A stretch of DNA of 64,000 nt from Cyclobacterium marinum DSM 745 (GTDB lineage: Bacteria > Bacteroidota > Bacteroidia > Cytophagales > Cyclobacteriaceae), in assembly GCF_000222485.1 (NCBI RefSeq), contig NC_015914.1:186001-250000 (forward strand), given 5' to 3'. Positions within the stretch are counted from its first letter, which is position 1; each line of letters begins with the position of its first letter. Shown here piece after piece: positions 46,263-55,249 of the stretch. Both the position numbers and the translations under genes were made by a program. The notes below the pieces were generated by a model that worked only from the letters and a program-made list of their open reading frames with translations, ran no database searches and was not told where the DNA came from.

Positions 46263-46745
46263 TTATTTAACCCAAAATTTATCCTCCCAATCCTCTGTGA
46301 CAGGCTTGTGAACTGCTGCTACTTTTCCTTCCAATTCTTCCAATTCTTTATTTAGCAATTCTACTTGCATATACTGAAAAAGCTTTCTTTCCTCGAAACG
46401 GATGTGAGCTTCGACCATATGACAAAATTCATCCAACTTGGTCAATAACTCATCCTCTTTGAATTTACTTAACTCTTTATAAGCTTTCTGTATATTCCGG
46501 TGTTGGCTTTCTACTTCTTTCCTTAATAAATCGTTTTTTGCCATATAGGTAAAAATAACCGACTCCTCCAGTGAAATGTGAGGCTCCATATGATTGGAGA
46601 AAAAATACTTTACATAATTTAGAAGTCGCTCCGGTACGATACTTTTTTCTCGTCCTTGCCGGACCTTCCAAACCAACAGCAGCCCAAAATGGTGATCTCT
46701 AGAAACAGGTACAAAAGCAGGATGTCTCCTTAATGGTTTTCCCAT
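46263..46745 (-). CDS. Hemerythrin-domain protein
   Basis: A 160-residue four-helix-bundle protein with the di-iron pattern of hemerythrins: His residues in SRDHHFGLLL, NHMEPHISLEESVIF, SQHRNIQKAYK, and EAHIRFEERKLFQYM (HxxxE). It is cytosolic (no leader). Related proteins such as YtfE/RIC repair iron-sulfur clusters under NO stress, and this gene heads the three-gene run with the Rrf2 regulator and truncated hemoglobin. A TACCTTTG -7-like box lies 55 bp upstream on the minus strand (46807-46800). Confidence 0.85.
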   Translation of the reverse strand: MGKPLRRHPAFVPVSRDHHFGLLLVWKVRQGREKSIVPERLLNYVKYFFSNHMEPHISLEESVIFTYMAKNDLLRKEVESQHRNIQKAYKELSKFKEDELLTKLDEFCHMVEAHIRFEERKLFQYMQVELLNKELEELEGKVAAVHKPVTEDWEDKFWVK

Positions 46746-47068
46746 ACAAGGTTAACTTTACAAATAGAGCCCGAAAAGCCCATATTTAATGAAACAAATC
46801 AAAGGTAAGCAGTTTAATGCCATTTAGAGGATAAAACAATCTTTTATTCACCACTTCCTTATTTGTACATTCACTTTCTAAAATAACTACCCAATAATTA
46901 AAATCTACCCTTAGTGCAATAGCCGGTGATTTTGATTACCAATAAATTAGATTGTATGAACATATTGGGGAAGTAAGCTCAGTAAATGAACCTAAACTTG
47001 ATATTATTAAGTTCCAATTCGTTCAAAATAGTACAATTCAAATCTCCCTTTGTCCACAGAACTACTAA
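46746..47068. other. Promoter region of the hemerythrin run
   Basis: A 323-bp AT-rich gap. It has the -7-like box TACCTTTG (minus, 46807-46800) without a well-spaced TTG, and nothing else recognised. Confidence 0.4.
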
Positions 47069-48070
47069 TTATTTTTCTAAGAAATTAAGCAAAGGAGAAA
47101 TAAAACCATCGAAATTTTCAATATGAGGCAAATGACCGATGTTAGAAAGTTCAACCAACTCCGCATTTGGTATCCGATCCTTTGTAATTCCTCCTAATTG
47201 ATCATATAACCCCATGGTTTTTCTTACTTCATCCGACACCAAATTTTTTCCCAGTGCAGTTCTATCTCGGGTTCCGATAATCAATAATGTTGGAGCAGAG
47301 ATATTTTGGAATTCATAGACCACGGGCTGGGTAAATATCATATCATAGGTCAGCGCAGAATTCCAAGCAATTGTTTCATATGAAGAATTTAATGTCCATC
47401 CAGCCAATAGGTTAACCCACTGATCGTATTCAGGTTTCCACTTATTGTCATAATAATTTTCAAGCTGATATTTTTTTATTCCTTTGTAACTCTTTTTCAA
47501 TTCATTTTGGTACCACCATTCCACAGGCCTATAAGGAACCTTAAGTTTCCAATCTTCAAGCCCAATAGGATTTTCTAAAATTAGTTTCTCAGTGAACTCG
47601 GGATACATCAAAGCGAACCTACTCGCCAACATCCCACCCATAGAATGGCCTAAAATGGCTGTTTCCTTTATATTTAATGAATCTAATATGGCCTTGGTAT
47701 TTCGTGCAAGTTGTTGAAAGGTATAATGAAAATTGGCCGGCTTAGAAGACTTCCCAAAACCTATTTGGTCTGGAACGATCACTCTATACCCCTCCTTTGT
47801 CAGGGCTTCAATCGTTGTTTCCCAATAAGCGCCATTGAAATTTTTACCATGAAACAAAACGATATTTTTCCCATTGTAATCGTCAGGTTTCACATCCATA
47901 TAGGCCATTTTTAGTTCTTGTTTTTGAATGTGTAAAGGCAAATAAGAAACGGGATAAGGGTAGTCATAATTGGCAAGTTCAATATCCAACCACTGCAAAT
48001 CATTTTGCTGTGCCGAGCTGACTTGGTAACTGCCTAATACTATAATTAAAATCGTTAGTAACTTCTTCAT
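47069..48070 (-). CDS. Exported alpha/beta hydrolase
   Basis: A 333-residue protein with a signal peptide (cut near VSSAQQND). The alpha/beta-hydrolase core shows the oxyanion region VLFHGKNFNGAYW, the nucleophile elbow GHSMGGMLAS, an acid after VVYEFQNISAPTLLIIGTRDRT and a His near SNIGHLPHIENF. The substrate is not recognisable; haloalkane-dehalogenase-like or epoxide-hydrolase-like activities are possible in this family. The gene stands alone, with large gaps on both sides. Confidence 0.85.
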   Translation of the reverse strand: MKKLLTILIIVLGSYQVSSAQQNDLQWLDIELANYDYPYPVSYLPLHIQKQELKMAYMDVKPDDYNGKNIVLFHGKNFNGAYWETTIEALTKEGYRVIVPDQIGFGKSSKPANFHYTFQQLARNTKAILDSLNIKETAILGHSMGGMLASRFALMYPEFTEKLILENPIGLEDWKLKVPYRPVEWWYQNELKKSYKGIKKYQLENYYDNKWKPEYDQWVNLLAGWTLNSSYETIAWNSALTYDMIFTQPVVYEFQNISAPTLLIIGTRDRTALGKNLVSDEVRKTMGLYDQLGGITKDRIPNAELVELSNIGHLPHIENFDGFISPLLNFLEK

Positions 48071-48398
48071 TTTTCTAATATTTTTTGCCGGAATGGAATC
48101 TCCTAGCTTCTATCCTTTTTTTTGATTGGCTTATGTATAAATAAGGCTTATCATACCATCTAAACCATTCTTTTATTCTTACTTCTCTTAAGCCAACGGG
48201 TTTACTCTAGAAATGTTCCCACCTACTTTTCCATTAAGCTCCACAAATTCCTTTCCAAAATTCAACCCGAAATAGACCTTTTCAAGAATCGTAATAACCT
48301 GAGTTCGATTCAAATACTAGCCGGTGAGCAAGAAAGGTGTTTTTAAATCTATTGGAATTTAAATGAACCCAACGGGCAAGAGATTAAGGCCGATCTAT
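48071..48398. other. Gene-free gap
   Basis: A 328-bp gap. On the minus strand a short open stretch (about 48195-48320) lacks a start codon and resembles no known family; no hairpin terminator or promoter was recognised. Confidence 0.4.
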
Positions 48399-49061
48399 TT
48401 AAATAAGATTATTACCTTCATAAAACTCCAATTCATCACTTTCAAAGCTGTTTAAATAAAAGTCAGCTAGTGGAGCATTTTTAGCTACACCTCCATTTGT
48501 AAAAGCCATAACCTTCATGCCGGCATTTTTTGCTGCTAACATCCCCGAATAGGAATCTTCAATTACTAAACATGCTTCTGGTTCAGTCCCTAATTTTTTA
48601 GCAGCACTTAAATAAATTGCAGGATCCGGCTTACCTTTAATTTCTGAGTCAGCAGAAAGGATAACATCAAATAAATGTAAAGCATCTAATTTTTTCAATA
48701 CGACAGGAATAATCCTTTCCGGGGAATTGGTTGCCAAACCAATTTTATAATTTTTATCCTTTAACTTCTCAACAAAGGATTTCACTCCCTTAATCAGGCA
48801 GTCTTCAGTCTCTATTAACGCAATAACCCTTGAAACAACCAACTGTTCGACAACCTCTAAAGAAAGGTCGTCCCAAGGAAATCTTTCAAACCAAAACCGG
48901 GTAACTTCAAGCGTAGTCATGGCTTTGGTCTGGTTTGTAAGTTCATCTGAAACCACAACACCCAATGAAGTAAACACCTCAAATTCAGCTTGCTTCCAGT
49001 AGCTCTCTGAATCGACCAATACTCCATCCATGTCAAAAATAATAGCCTTACTATTGTTCAT
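48399..49061 (-). CDS. HAD-superfamily sugar phosphatase / beta-phosphoglucomutase-like
   Basis: About 220 residues from the ATG at 49061 (an ATG three codons upstream is possible). HAD motif I is DMDGVLVDSE, motif II is GLATNSP, motif III is the Lys in KGKPDP, and motif IV is VIEDSYSGMLAA. The cap insertion type matches YniC/beta-phosphoglucomutase relatives, which hydrolyse 2-deoxyglucose-6-phosphate or similar sugar phosphates. Cytosolic. No operon partner is evident. Confidence 0.88.
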   Translation of the reverse strand: MNNSKAIIFDMDGVLVDSESYWKQAEFEVFTSLGVVVSDELTNQTKAMTTLEVTRFWFERFPWDDLSLEVVEQLVVSRVIALIETEDCLIKGVKSFVEKLKDKNYKIGLATNSPERIIPVVLKKLDALHLFDVILSADSEIKGKPDPAIYLSAAKKLGTEPEACLVIEDSYSGMLAAKNAGMKVMAFTNGGVAKNAPLADFYLNSFESDELEFYEGNNLI

Positions 49062-49127
49062 TATCATCAAGTTTACGCCTGTTTAATCCAATGAAATTAC
49101 ATTTATAAAAGTGATCTATCAATTGTA

Positions 49128-49553
49128 TCAAACATAAGAGAATGTTCTTGCATTTGATGTCGTTCTATTTCCGCTAGAATCAATCACAGTAAACACTACT
49201 GAATAAACATCTACTTGTTTAGCAGTAAAACTTTCCGATAATATAAGTTCCAAATCATTATCTGTTAGATTTTCAAAAACCTTATCCAATACAATATCAC
49301 CTTTACTATTTGAAATAGTGACTTGTATCGACTCTACCTTTACATCGTCCATCCCTTTGGCTTCAAGTAGTACAGGTTCACCTTCAGGCCAGGCTCCTCC
49401 CCACTCAGCAACGTAAGTCTGATTTATTGCAGGACTTCTAATGTCGATAACCGGATCGTTAATGTCCAATTTCCCTTCTTCCTCTGTAATGCATCCAAAA
49501 CATGCTAAACAGAATAATAAACAAATACCTAAAATTGCTTTCTCAGAAATCAT
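49128..49553 (-). CDS. Small lipoprotein with Ig-like domain (DUF4625-like)
   Basis: A 141-residue lipoprotein (hydrophobic leader, lipobox LFCLACFGC). The mature part has an immunoglobulin-like beta-sandwich: IDIRSPAINQTYVAEWGGA, VLLEAKGMDDVKVESIQVTI, DVYSVVFTVIDSSGN. It resembles DUF4625-type domains of Bacteroidota. Function unknown. It stands apart, following the HAD gene by 66 bp on the same strand in reverse order. Confidence 0.65.
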   Translation of the reverse strand: MISEKAILGICLLFCLACFGCITEEEGKLDINDPVIDIRSPAINQTYVAEWGGAWPEGEPVLLEAKGMDDVKVESIQVTISNSKGDIVLDKVFENLTDNDLELILSESFTAKQVDVYSVVFTVIDSSGNRTTSNARTFSYV

Positions 49554-49708
49554 GTACTTTTAAATGTAAATATTGTTATAAAAAGGTTCTTTTTGGATTA
49601 ATGTAATAAGGGATTTTTGAATTTCTCTATCCAATGAATGTATTACAAGTCCTAGCAAAGATAAACTCAATAAACCACATGGAATAGTCAAATTACAATG
49701 AATTCCGG

Positions 49709-49737
49709 GTTGAATGTATGAAAGTTGAATGTATGAA
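49709..49737 (+). repeat. Two-copy 14-bp direct repeat
   Basis: GTTGAATGTATGAA occurs twice with a period of 15 bp. Confidence 0.7.
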
Positions 49738-49870
49738 CTAAAAGCTGCAGACAACTACCCGGGAAAAGTAGATAGTGATTTTGGTAGATCACTTTTTTTT
49801 AACAAAACACTAACGTTTAGTTAACTTCAAAAACTTACTGATTAGGGCTTCACAAATCCTACTAAAAAAT

Positions 49871-49904
49871 GCCCCTTTTAAATTTTTTCAAACCTAAAAG
49901 GGGC
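49871..49904 (-). terminator. Terminator of the NMO-like gene
   Basis: A 10-bp perfect stem (GCCCCTTTTA 49871-49880 with TAAAAGGGGC 49895-49904); read on the minus strand it is followed by ATTTTTTAG. It follows the minus-strand gene ending at 49936. Confidence 0.8.
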
Positions 49905-49935
49905 TGTATTGCAAAAAATTTCGAATCGAAAAAAC

Positions 49936-51699
49936 TCAGGCAAGCTGTAAATTTAGTTTCATTTCAGCCAATTGGGCCTTTACTCTTTCCAAGACCAAGG
50001 AATTTTCCTTAGACCAACTGTCTTTAAATTCTTGGTAATAGGCAATGCCTTCAGATAAATTCTTCTTGAATTTATTTATATAAACCTCTACTTTCTTTCC
50101 ATTTTCAGGCATGGCATTTTCTATATCAGCCTTGAGGTGCTTTATATAGAGTTGCAGTTCTTTAACAAACACGTGAGGTCGTTCCGGGTCTAAACTTAAA
50201 CTTACCTTTCCGTAAATATGATCCACCATTTCTTTCAAGCTGAATATACCTTTAAAATAGGCCAAATTCGGTCCCGGGCAAATTGTTACCGCATTGAGAT
50301 TTCTACGAGGTGTTTCGCCTACACTCAACAAAGCCGGAGCACCCAATCCTTCACACAAGCAATCCTTTTCCAACACCTCGTTTAGTTCCGCATTAGAAAT
50401 CTCTCCTGCGTCTCTTTGTTTAATTTTAAGGTTTTGATATTGTCTTGAGGCTGTGCAGATAGGCTTGTCAGTAAACTCAACATTTGAAGAAAGCAGTTTT
50501 TTATAGCAAGGGCTTCCGGGTCTTCCTTTGGCAATTCTCTCCTTTCTTTGTGCTTCCGCAGTGCTTGTCCTCAAGTTGTTGAATGGAACCCCCAAAGGAG
50601 ATGCTCTACTCAAATAAAAATCAGATTTTTTTGCTTTAAGCAGCTTTTCAAAAGTGCCCTCATCAACACTGGTAGCTTCAGGCACAAGCAAAAATGGACT
50701 CCCCCAGCCTGTGCCATCCAACTCATATTTCTCCAGCAACATTCGGTTTTCATCTGAATTACCAATCCCTCCTTGGTAGGTGATTCTGGGTTTAACACTT
50801 GAGGTCAACAATGGCCTGTTCTTTTTATCAAGGGCCGTTTGGCAGATTGTAAACACCTCATTTCGAAGGTTTTCCCTATTCGATTTAAATTGATCAAGGA
50901 TAGGCCCTGCAAGGAATCCATCAGTCGCAAAGGCGTGTCCACCACAGTTTAAACCTGATTCAATCCGGTATTCGTCTACCCACAATCCCTTTTTTGCAAG
51001 GAATTTTCCCTGAACAAGGGCTGAACGATAATCGGAAACTTTTAAAATAATTGGCTTTTTGATGTGTCCATTTTCATCAGGGAAGAAGTCTTCAAATTGC
51101 TCCGCATAACCATATAAAGCAGGGTTCATGCCAGCAGAAAAAACCACTCCACCTCTTACATTACTTTCTGCAAAACCTTTTAAAGCCAACAAAGCATCGG
51201 AATACTCCCTAGGTAAAACCTTACCCTCTTTGTCATAATTGAGCTTGTCCACCTTGGTCATTATATTGACATCAATACTACCCGGCTCAATCGCCTCTCT
51301 AAGCACTTGTTGAAGATTAAGTCTTTCATCACCTGTAGCAAGCTTCATATTTAAATAAAGACTGCTCAAGGGATGATCAGTGGGCAATAAATCAAAGTAT
51401 TTGTCTATTTCCTGCCCCTCTCCAAAGTTTTGGCTTTTTAACCCCACTATCTGCTGATCTACAGTGCTTTGCAAGAAATTCAGGTAAGCCTTGATCCGTT
51501 TTGCCCTGGAGTCATGGTCTTTTTGAGAAATTGGTTCAAACTGAGTATCATGTAAGTAATGGCAACGCATATCCTCCAGCAACTGATCATCCATAATTGA
51601 AACGACAGATGAAATGCCAAAACGTGCTACTTTTAAAGGGGTATCTACAGTAAAGCCCAAACCCATTACAGGGATATGGAAATTATGAATCTGAGGCAT
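49936..51699 (-). CDS. Nitronate-monooxygenase-like TIM-barrel protein of unknown function
   Basis: A 587-residue cytosolic protein, much longer than nitronate monooxygenases (about 330-380). The N terminus (FHIPVMGLGFTVDTPLKVAR) and two segments, GLNCGGHAFATDGF and LDGTGWGSPFLLVPEAT, look like the FMN-binding GGH and GTRFL-type strands of the nitronate monooxygenase/IMPDH-like TIM barrel. Beyond this is a Cys-bearing region (SPCYKK, CTASRQY, DCLCEGLG, CPGPN) that could bind metal or iron-sulfur, then a helical C-terminal domain. The family is conserved but of unknown role as far as I can tell. It has its own terminator and stands alone. Confidence 0.6.
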   Translation of the reverse strand: MPQIHNFHIPVMGLGFTVDTPLKVARFGISSVVSIMDDQLLEDMRCHYLHDTQFEPISQKDHDSRAKRIKAYLNFLQSTVDQQIVGLKSQNFGEGQEIDKYFDLLPTDHPLSSLYLNMKLATGDERLNLQQVLREAIEPGSIDVNIMTKVDKLNYDKEGKVLPREYSDALLALKGFAESNVRGGVVFSAGMNPALYGYAEQFEDFFPDENGHIKKPIILKVSDYRSALVQGKFLAKKGLWVDEYRIESGLNCGGHAFATDGFLAGPILDQFKSNRENLRNEVFTICQTALDKKNRPLLTSSVKPRITYQGGIGNSDENRMLLEKYELDGTGWGSPFLLVPEATSVDEGTFEKLLKAKKSDFYLSRASPLGVPFNNLRTSTAEAQRKERIAKGRPGSPCYKKLLSSNVEFTDKPICTASRQYQNLKIKQRDAGEISNAELNEVLEKDCLCEGLGAPALLSVGETPRRNLNAVTICPGPNLAYFKGIFSLKEMVDHIYGKVSLSLDPERPHVFVKELQLYIKHLKADIENAMPENGKKVEVYINKFKKNLSEGIAYYQEFKDSWSKENSLVLERVKAQLAEMKLNLQLA

Positions 51700-51853
51700 A
51701 TTGATAAATTTGTTTAATTTCTTTAGGCCTATTGATGACCCTTTGAATAGTTACAAAATTACCTTCATTCTTTCCTCAAAATGCTTAGCATGCTCAGTTC
51801 ATTGGCTGACTTTCGTCAGGTATTTTGGTATAAATAATATAGCGCAGAAAAAG

Positions 51854-53221
51854 TCAGCCTTTTAAACTTTGATAAACAGCACCCCATGGCTCCCTCATTT
51901 TTCTACTGAGCAATTGATTGGCTGCAAAGTTATCTTTGAACTGCTCTTTTTTCGGATTCCAAACCAAATCCTGCTCCAGCATCATGGCAATATTCCCCAA
52001 ATGGGCAAGGGTAATGGATCGATGACCTACCTCTGCCGGAGCCACTGTTTCCTTACCGGAGTAAATGCAATCAATAAAATTTTCAAAATGATTATCACTC
52101 ACATACAGTTGGGTTTCCTCCGAAGTAATTACTGTGTCTTTCAAACCTTCAGGATAGATTTTATGGTCTCCCCTTGTAGCCCAAGCAGACCCTTCAGTTC
52201 CTTGGAAGGTCACCCCAAAATCTTTGTCACTCTGGATGATTAATTTTATACCATTTTCATAAAGGCACTCAAAATAAAATCTGGTAGCTGTATTCCAAAT
52301 CGGATGATCAGACCAGACCGCTTGGGCGTTTTGAATGCTTACCGGTCCTGTCAGTTCGGTGCCCATTCCCCACTGGGCAATGTCCGGATGGTGCCCACCC
52401 CAATCCGTAACATTTCCACCGGAATAATCCAGATTCCATCGAAAATTCACGTGAGTTCTACAAGGACTATAGGCTGCTTCCGGTGCAGGTCCTAACCACA
52501 TGTCATAATCAAAGTCTTTAGGTACCGGAATGGTTTCTGTCAAATGTCCGGTTTTCCCAAAATCAGGAGTTCCTCCGGGTAACCCACAAATGACAGTATG
52601 CAGGTCACCCAACCTTCCATTTCTTGCCAGCTCACAAACTCTTCTGAAATGATAACTGGATCTTTGCTGACTCCCCGTTTGAAAAGTTACGCCGTATTTT
52701 TTAACAACATCACTCATGGCCCTACCTTCATCCACAGTAAGTGACAATGGTTTTTGACAGTAAATGTGCTTCCCTGCAGCAGCAGCCATCATCACAGGTA
52801 TGGCATGCCAATGATCTGGCGTAACCACCTCCACTGCATCTATGTCTTTATTTGCTAACAATTCTCTAAAATCCGTATAACCGGTTGCAGACTGATAACT
52901 CTTTCCGTTTCTTTCTGAATAATAATCATCTACTACTTGCATGATAAAATCCCGACCGGCTACTTTTCCATTCCAATAACCGGGACTTTTCTTATTCACA
53001 TCACAAATGGCAGTAACTTGGACTCGATTGTCTTTTAAAAAGTCTTTCACATCATTTCCAGCCTGATTGCCCGCTCCGATAAAACCCAGATTAATTCTAT
53101 CAGAAGGTGCTACAAAACCATTTTTTCCCAATGCAGATCCGGGAATAATGCTAGGAATAGATAGCAGTCCTCCTGCCATTAAAGTCGATTTTTTCAAAAA
53201 TTCACGTCTTGGGTTTTTCAT
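51854..53221 (-). CDS. Gfo/Idh/MocA-family oxidoreductase with Tat-like leader (second copy)
   Basis: A 455-residue exported dehydrogenase-like protein. The leader is RREFLKKSTLMAGGLLSIPS followed by GSALG. The Rossmann loop is GFIGAGNQAG near residue 48, the catalytic EKP-type motif is changed to CQKPLSL (K-P retained), and the C-terminal substrate domain contains WGGHHPDIAQWGMG. Glycosidase-like relatives in Bacteroidota use a bound NAD(H). It differs in sequence from the copy at 4228, so not a recent duplicate. It stands by itself, about 130 bp before the UDG-family gene. Confidence 0.9.
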   Translation of the reverse strand: MKNPRREFLKKSTLMAGGLLSIPSIIPGSALGKNGFVAPSDRINLGFIGAGNQAGNDVKDFLKDNRVQVTAICDVNKKSPGYWNGKVAGRDFIMQVVDDYYSERNGKSYQSATGYTDFRELLANKDIDAVEVVTPDHWHAIPVMMAAAAGKHIYCQKPLSLTVDEGRAMSDVVKKYGVTFQTGSQQRSSYHFRRVCELARNGRLGDLHTVICGLPGGTPDFGKTGHLTETIPVPKDFDYDMWLGPAPEAAYSPCRTHVNFRWNLDYSGGNVTDWGGHHPDIAQWGMGTELTGPVSIQNAQAVWSDHPIWNTATRFYFECLYENGIKLIIQSDKDFGVTFQGTEGSAWATRGDHKIYPEGLKDTVITSEETQLYVSDNHFENFIDCIYSGKETVAPAEVGHRSITLAHLGNIAMMLEQDLVWNPKKEQFKDNFAANQLLSRKMREPWGAVYQSLKG

Positions 53222-53354
53222 ACCTCAAAATAATGCTAATTTAAAAAATAGACAAATTATATTTCAATTAATCTACTTTAAACAATTATAAAAAGCAGAC
53301 AAAACAAATACCCCAATAAAAAAATATGGCATGGAATGATCTATTTTATTTCGT

Positions 53355-53924
53355 TTATAACAGGGAATGAACAGCCTGCTGTAAGGCCGGTACAACCTTT
53401 TCTTCAAACCAGGGATTTTTCATTTGCCATATTCTATTCCTGGGTGAGGGATGTACTAAAGGAAAAAACTTAGGAAGGTAATCTTGGTAACTCCTTACTG
53501 TTTCGGTTAAGTTTTTCTTTTTCTCTTTTCCCAAGTAATAATTTTGGGCGTACTGCCCTATCAGTAACACCAATTGGATTTTTTGCATTTCACCCATCAA
53601 GTCAGGATGCCATTTGGGAGCACACTCCGGCCTTGGAGGAAGATCCCCTCCCTTACCCCTTCCGGGATAACAGAATCCCATCGGCACAATTCCGAAAATT
53701 TCAGGATTATAAAAAAGATCTTTGTCTACATCCATCCATGCTCGTAAGTTTTTTCCACTTACATCATCCCAAGGTAGGCCACTTGCATGCACTTTGGTCC
53801 CCGGGGCCTGCCCTACTATTAAAATTTTACTATTTGCATGGGCAGATAAAACAGGCCTTGGACCTAAAGGAAGATGTTTCTCGCATAGGGTACAAGCGCG
53901 AATTTCTTTAAGAAGTGCTTCCAT
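53355..53924 (-). CDS. Uracil-DNA glycosylase superfamily protein
   Basis: A 189-residue cytosolic protein with the two signature motifs of the UDG superfamily: GQAPGTKVHASGLPWDD near residue 38 and HPSPRN near 160. Cysteines CTLC (residues 11-14), plus FCYPG and PRPECAPKW, could bind a cluster as in family 4/5 enzymes, but this needs modelling. The family removes uracil from DNA or acts on related bases. It follows the second Gfo/Idh gene on the same strand, with a 133-bp gap. Confidence 0.85.
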   Translation of the reverse strand: MEALLKEIRACTLCEKHLPLGPRPVLSAHANSKILIVGQAPGTKVHASGLPWDDVSGKNLRAWMDVDKDLFYNPEIFGIVPMGFCYPGRGKGGDLPPRPECAPKWHPDLMGEMQKIQLVLLIGQYAQNYYLGKEKKKNLTETVRSYQDYLPKFFPLVHPSPRNRIWQMKNPWFEEKVVPALQQAVHSLL

Positions 53925-55249
53925 AAATGTGATTCATTTATAAATTACAAACCTAAACATTTAAAGTGAAATGCTCTAATCATTATCGCATCCCTTAGGG
54001 GCATTTTTGCCGAATGCTACTTGGTGAATAACAAAATCAAAAACAGAAGCCGAAACCCTAAACTCCTAAAAAATAAAACACCTAATTGTTTCAATTTAGT
54101 AGAATATTCGATGGTCCACAAACAATTTCATTTCATTAAAACTATTATTTTTTAATTTTTACCAAAATTAAAATCAACCAACCTCTTGTTTTTATTAATT
54201 ACAATTATTTATTTAGTTAAAAAAAATACAATGAAGCTTTCTCTAAATTTCGTCTTCGTATCCATTACCATTTTGTCTCTTGTACTTTTTTCTTGTGAAC
54301 AGGAAAAAGCAGTAACAACCAAGTTATCACTTGCAATTACAGACAGCATTCGCATCGATTATTTAGGATTACTTGATTTTATGGATATCCAACCCAAGAG
54401 TGAGCGAATACTGTTTCATGACAGACAAAGAGGCATTATTTTAATGACAGATTTCAAAGGAAACCAGTTGCTCAAAATGGAAAAGGGTGGTGACCAAAAA
54501 GACAGCTACGGAGGGTTTTTATACAGTGCTGCCAAAATAAAAGAAAGTGACCATATTTCTCTGGTGTCACAAAATGGTTTTTTTGAATATGATGCTAAAG
54601 GAAACTTAATCTCTCACCAAGCCTTTTCAGAAGACCCTCCATTATTGGCCGGCCGTGCAGCTGCGGATACCGAATTAATGGAGCACAATGGTTTATTGTT
54701 CCAAAAAGGACTAGTTGCTTGGGGAAAGTACAATAAAACAGAAGATGAGTATTACAATCAATTTCAACTTTTGGTGAAATTTGACCCTGAAAATGGTACT
54801 GCAGAACGAATCATCAATCTTGAAGAAAACAGCCCTTTCCGAAGCACCGGGAGGGCCTATGAAATTTCCGAGATGAACCCATCCTTAACCATTTTGGATG
54901 ATAAGCTTTTGGTTATTGCCGGTACAGACCCATATCTTAATTTCTACGACATTAATTCACCTCACCAATTGCTGAATAGAAAACGGATCGACTATCCCAA
55001 TTATCAAATAAGCGAAGGTACAGACAGGTCAAAAGCAGATCCAAAAGCCCTTGCCTTTGATGAATCTGCAGGTCGTACCTATACTTTGAAAGTTTACAAA
55101 GATTATCTTATCACTTCATTTTCTTCCGGATACGAAACGGCAGATAGAGAAGCCTATAAAGCCATCAAAAATAGAGAAGATTACAGTATTTTCCAGAATA
55201 AAATAAAAAACAAATACCAACCAGCCTTGCTCCTATTGAATCATCAGGG

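Larger units (their letters stand above)
49554..49935. other. Gene-free region with direct repeat and terminator
   Basis: A 382-bp gap. It holds a minus-strand terminator at 49871-49904 and a short tandem repeat: GTTGAATGTATGAA occurs twice at 49709-49722 and 49724-49737. No gene was recognised. Confidence 0.5.

Noticed and set aside
48195..48320. Short minus-strand open stretch in the gap before the HAD gene
   Set aside because: About 42 codons with no start codon and no recognisable family; treated as chance.
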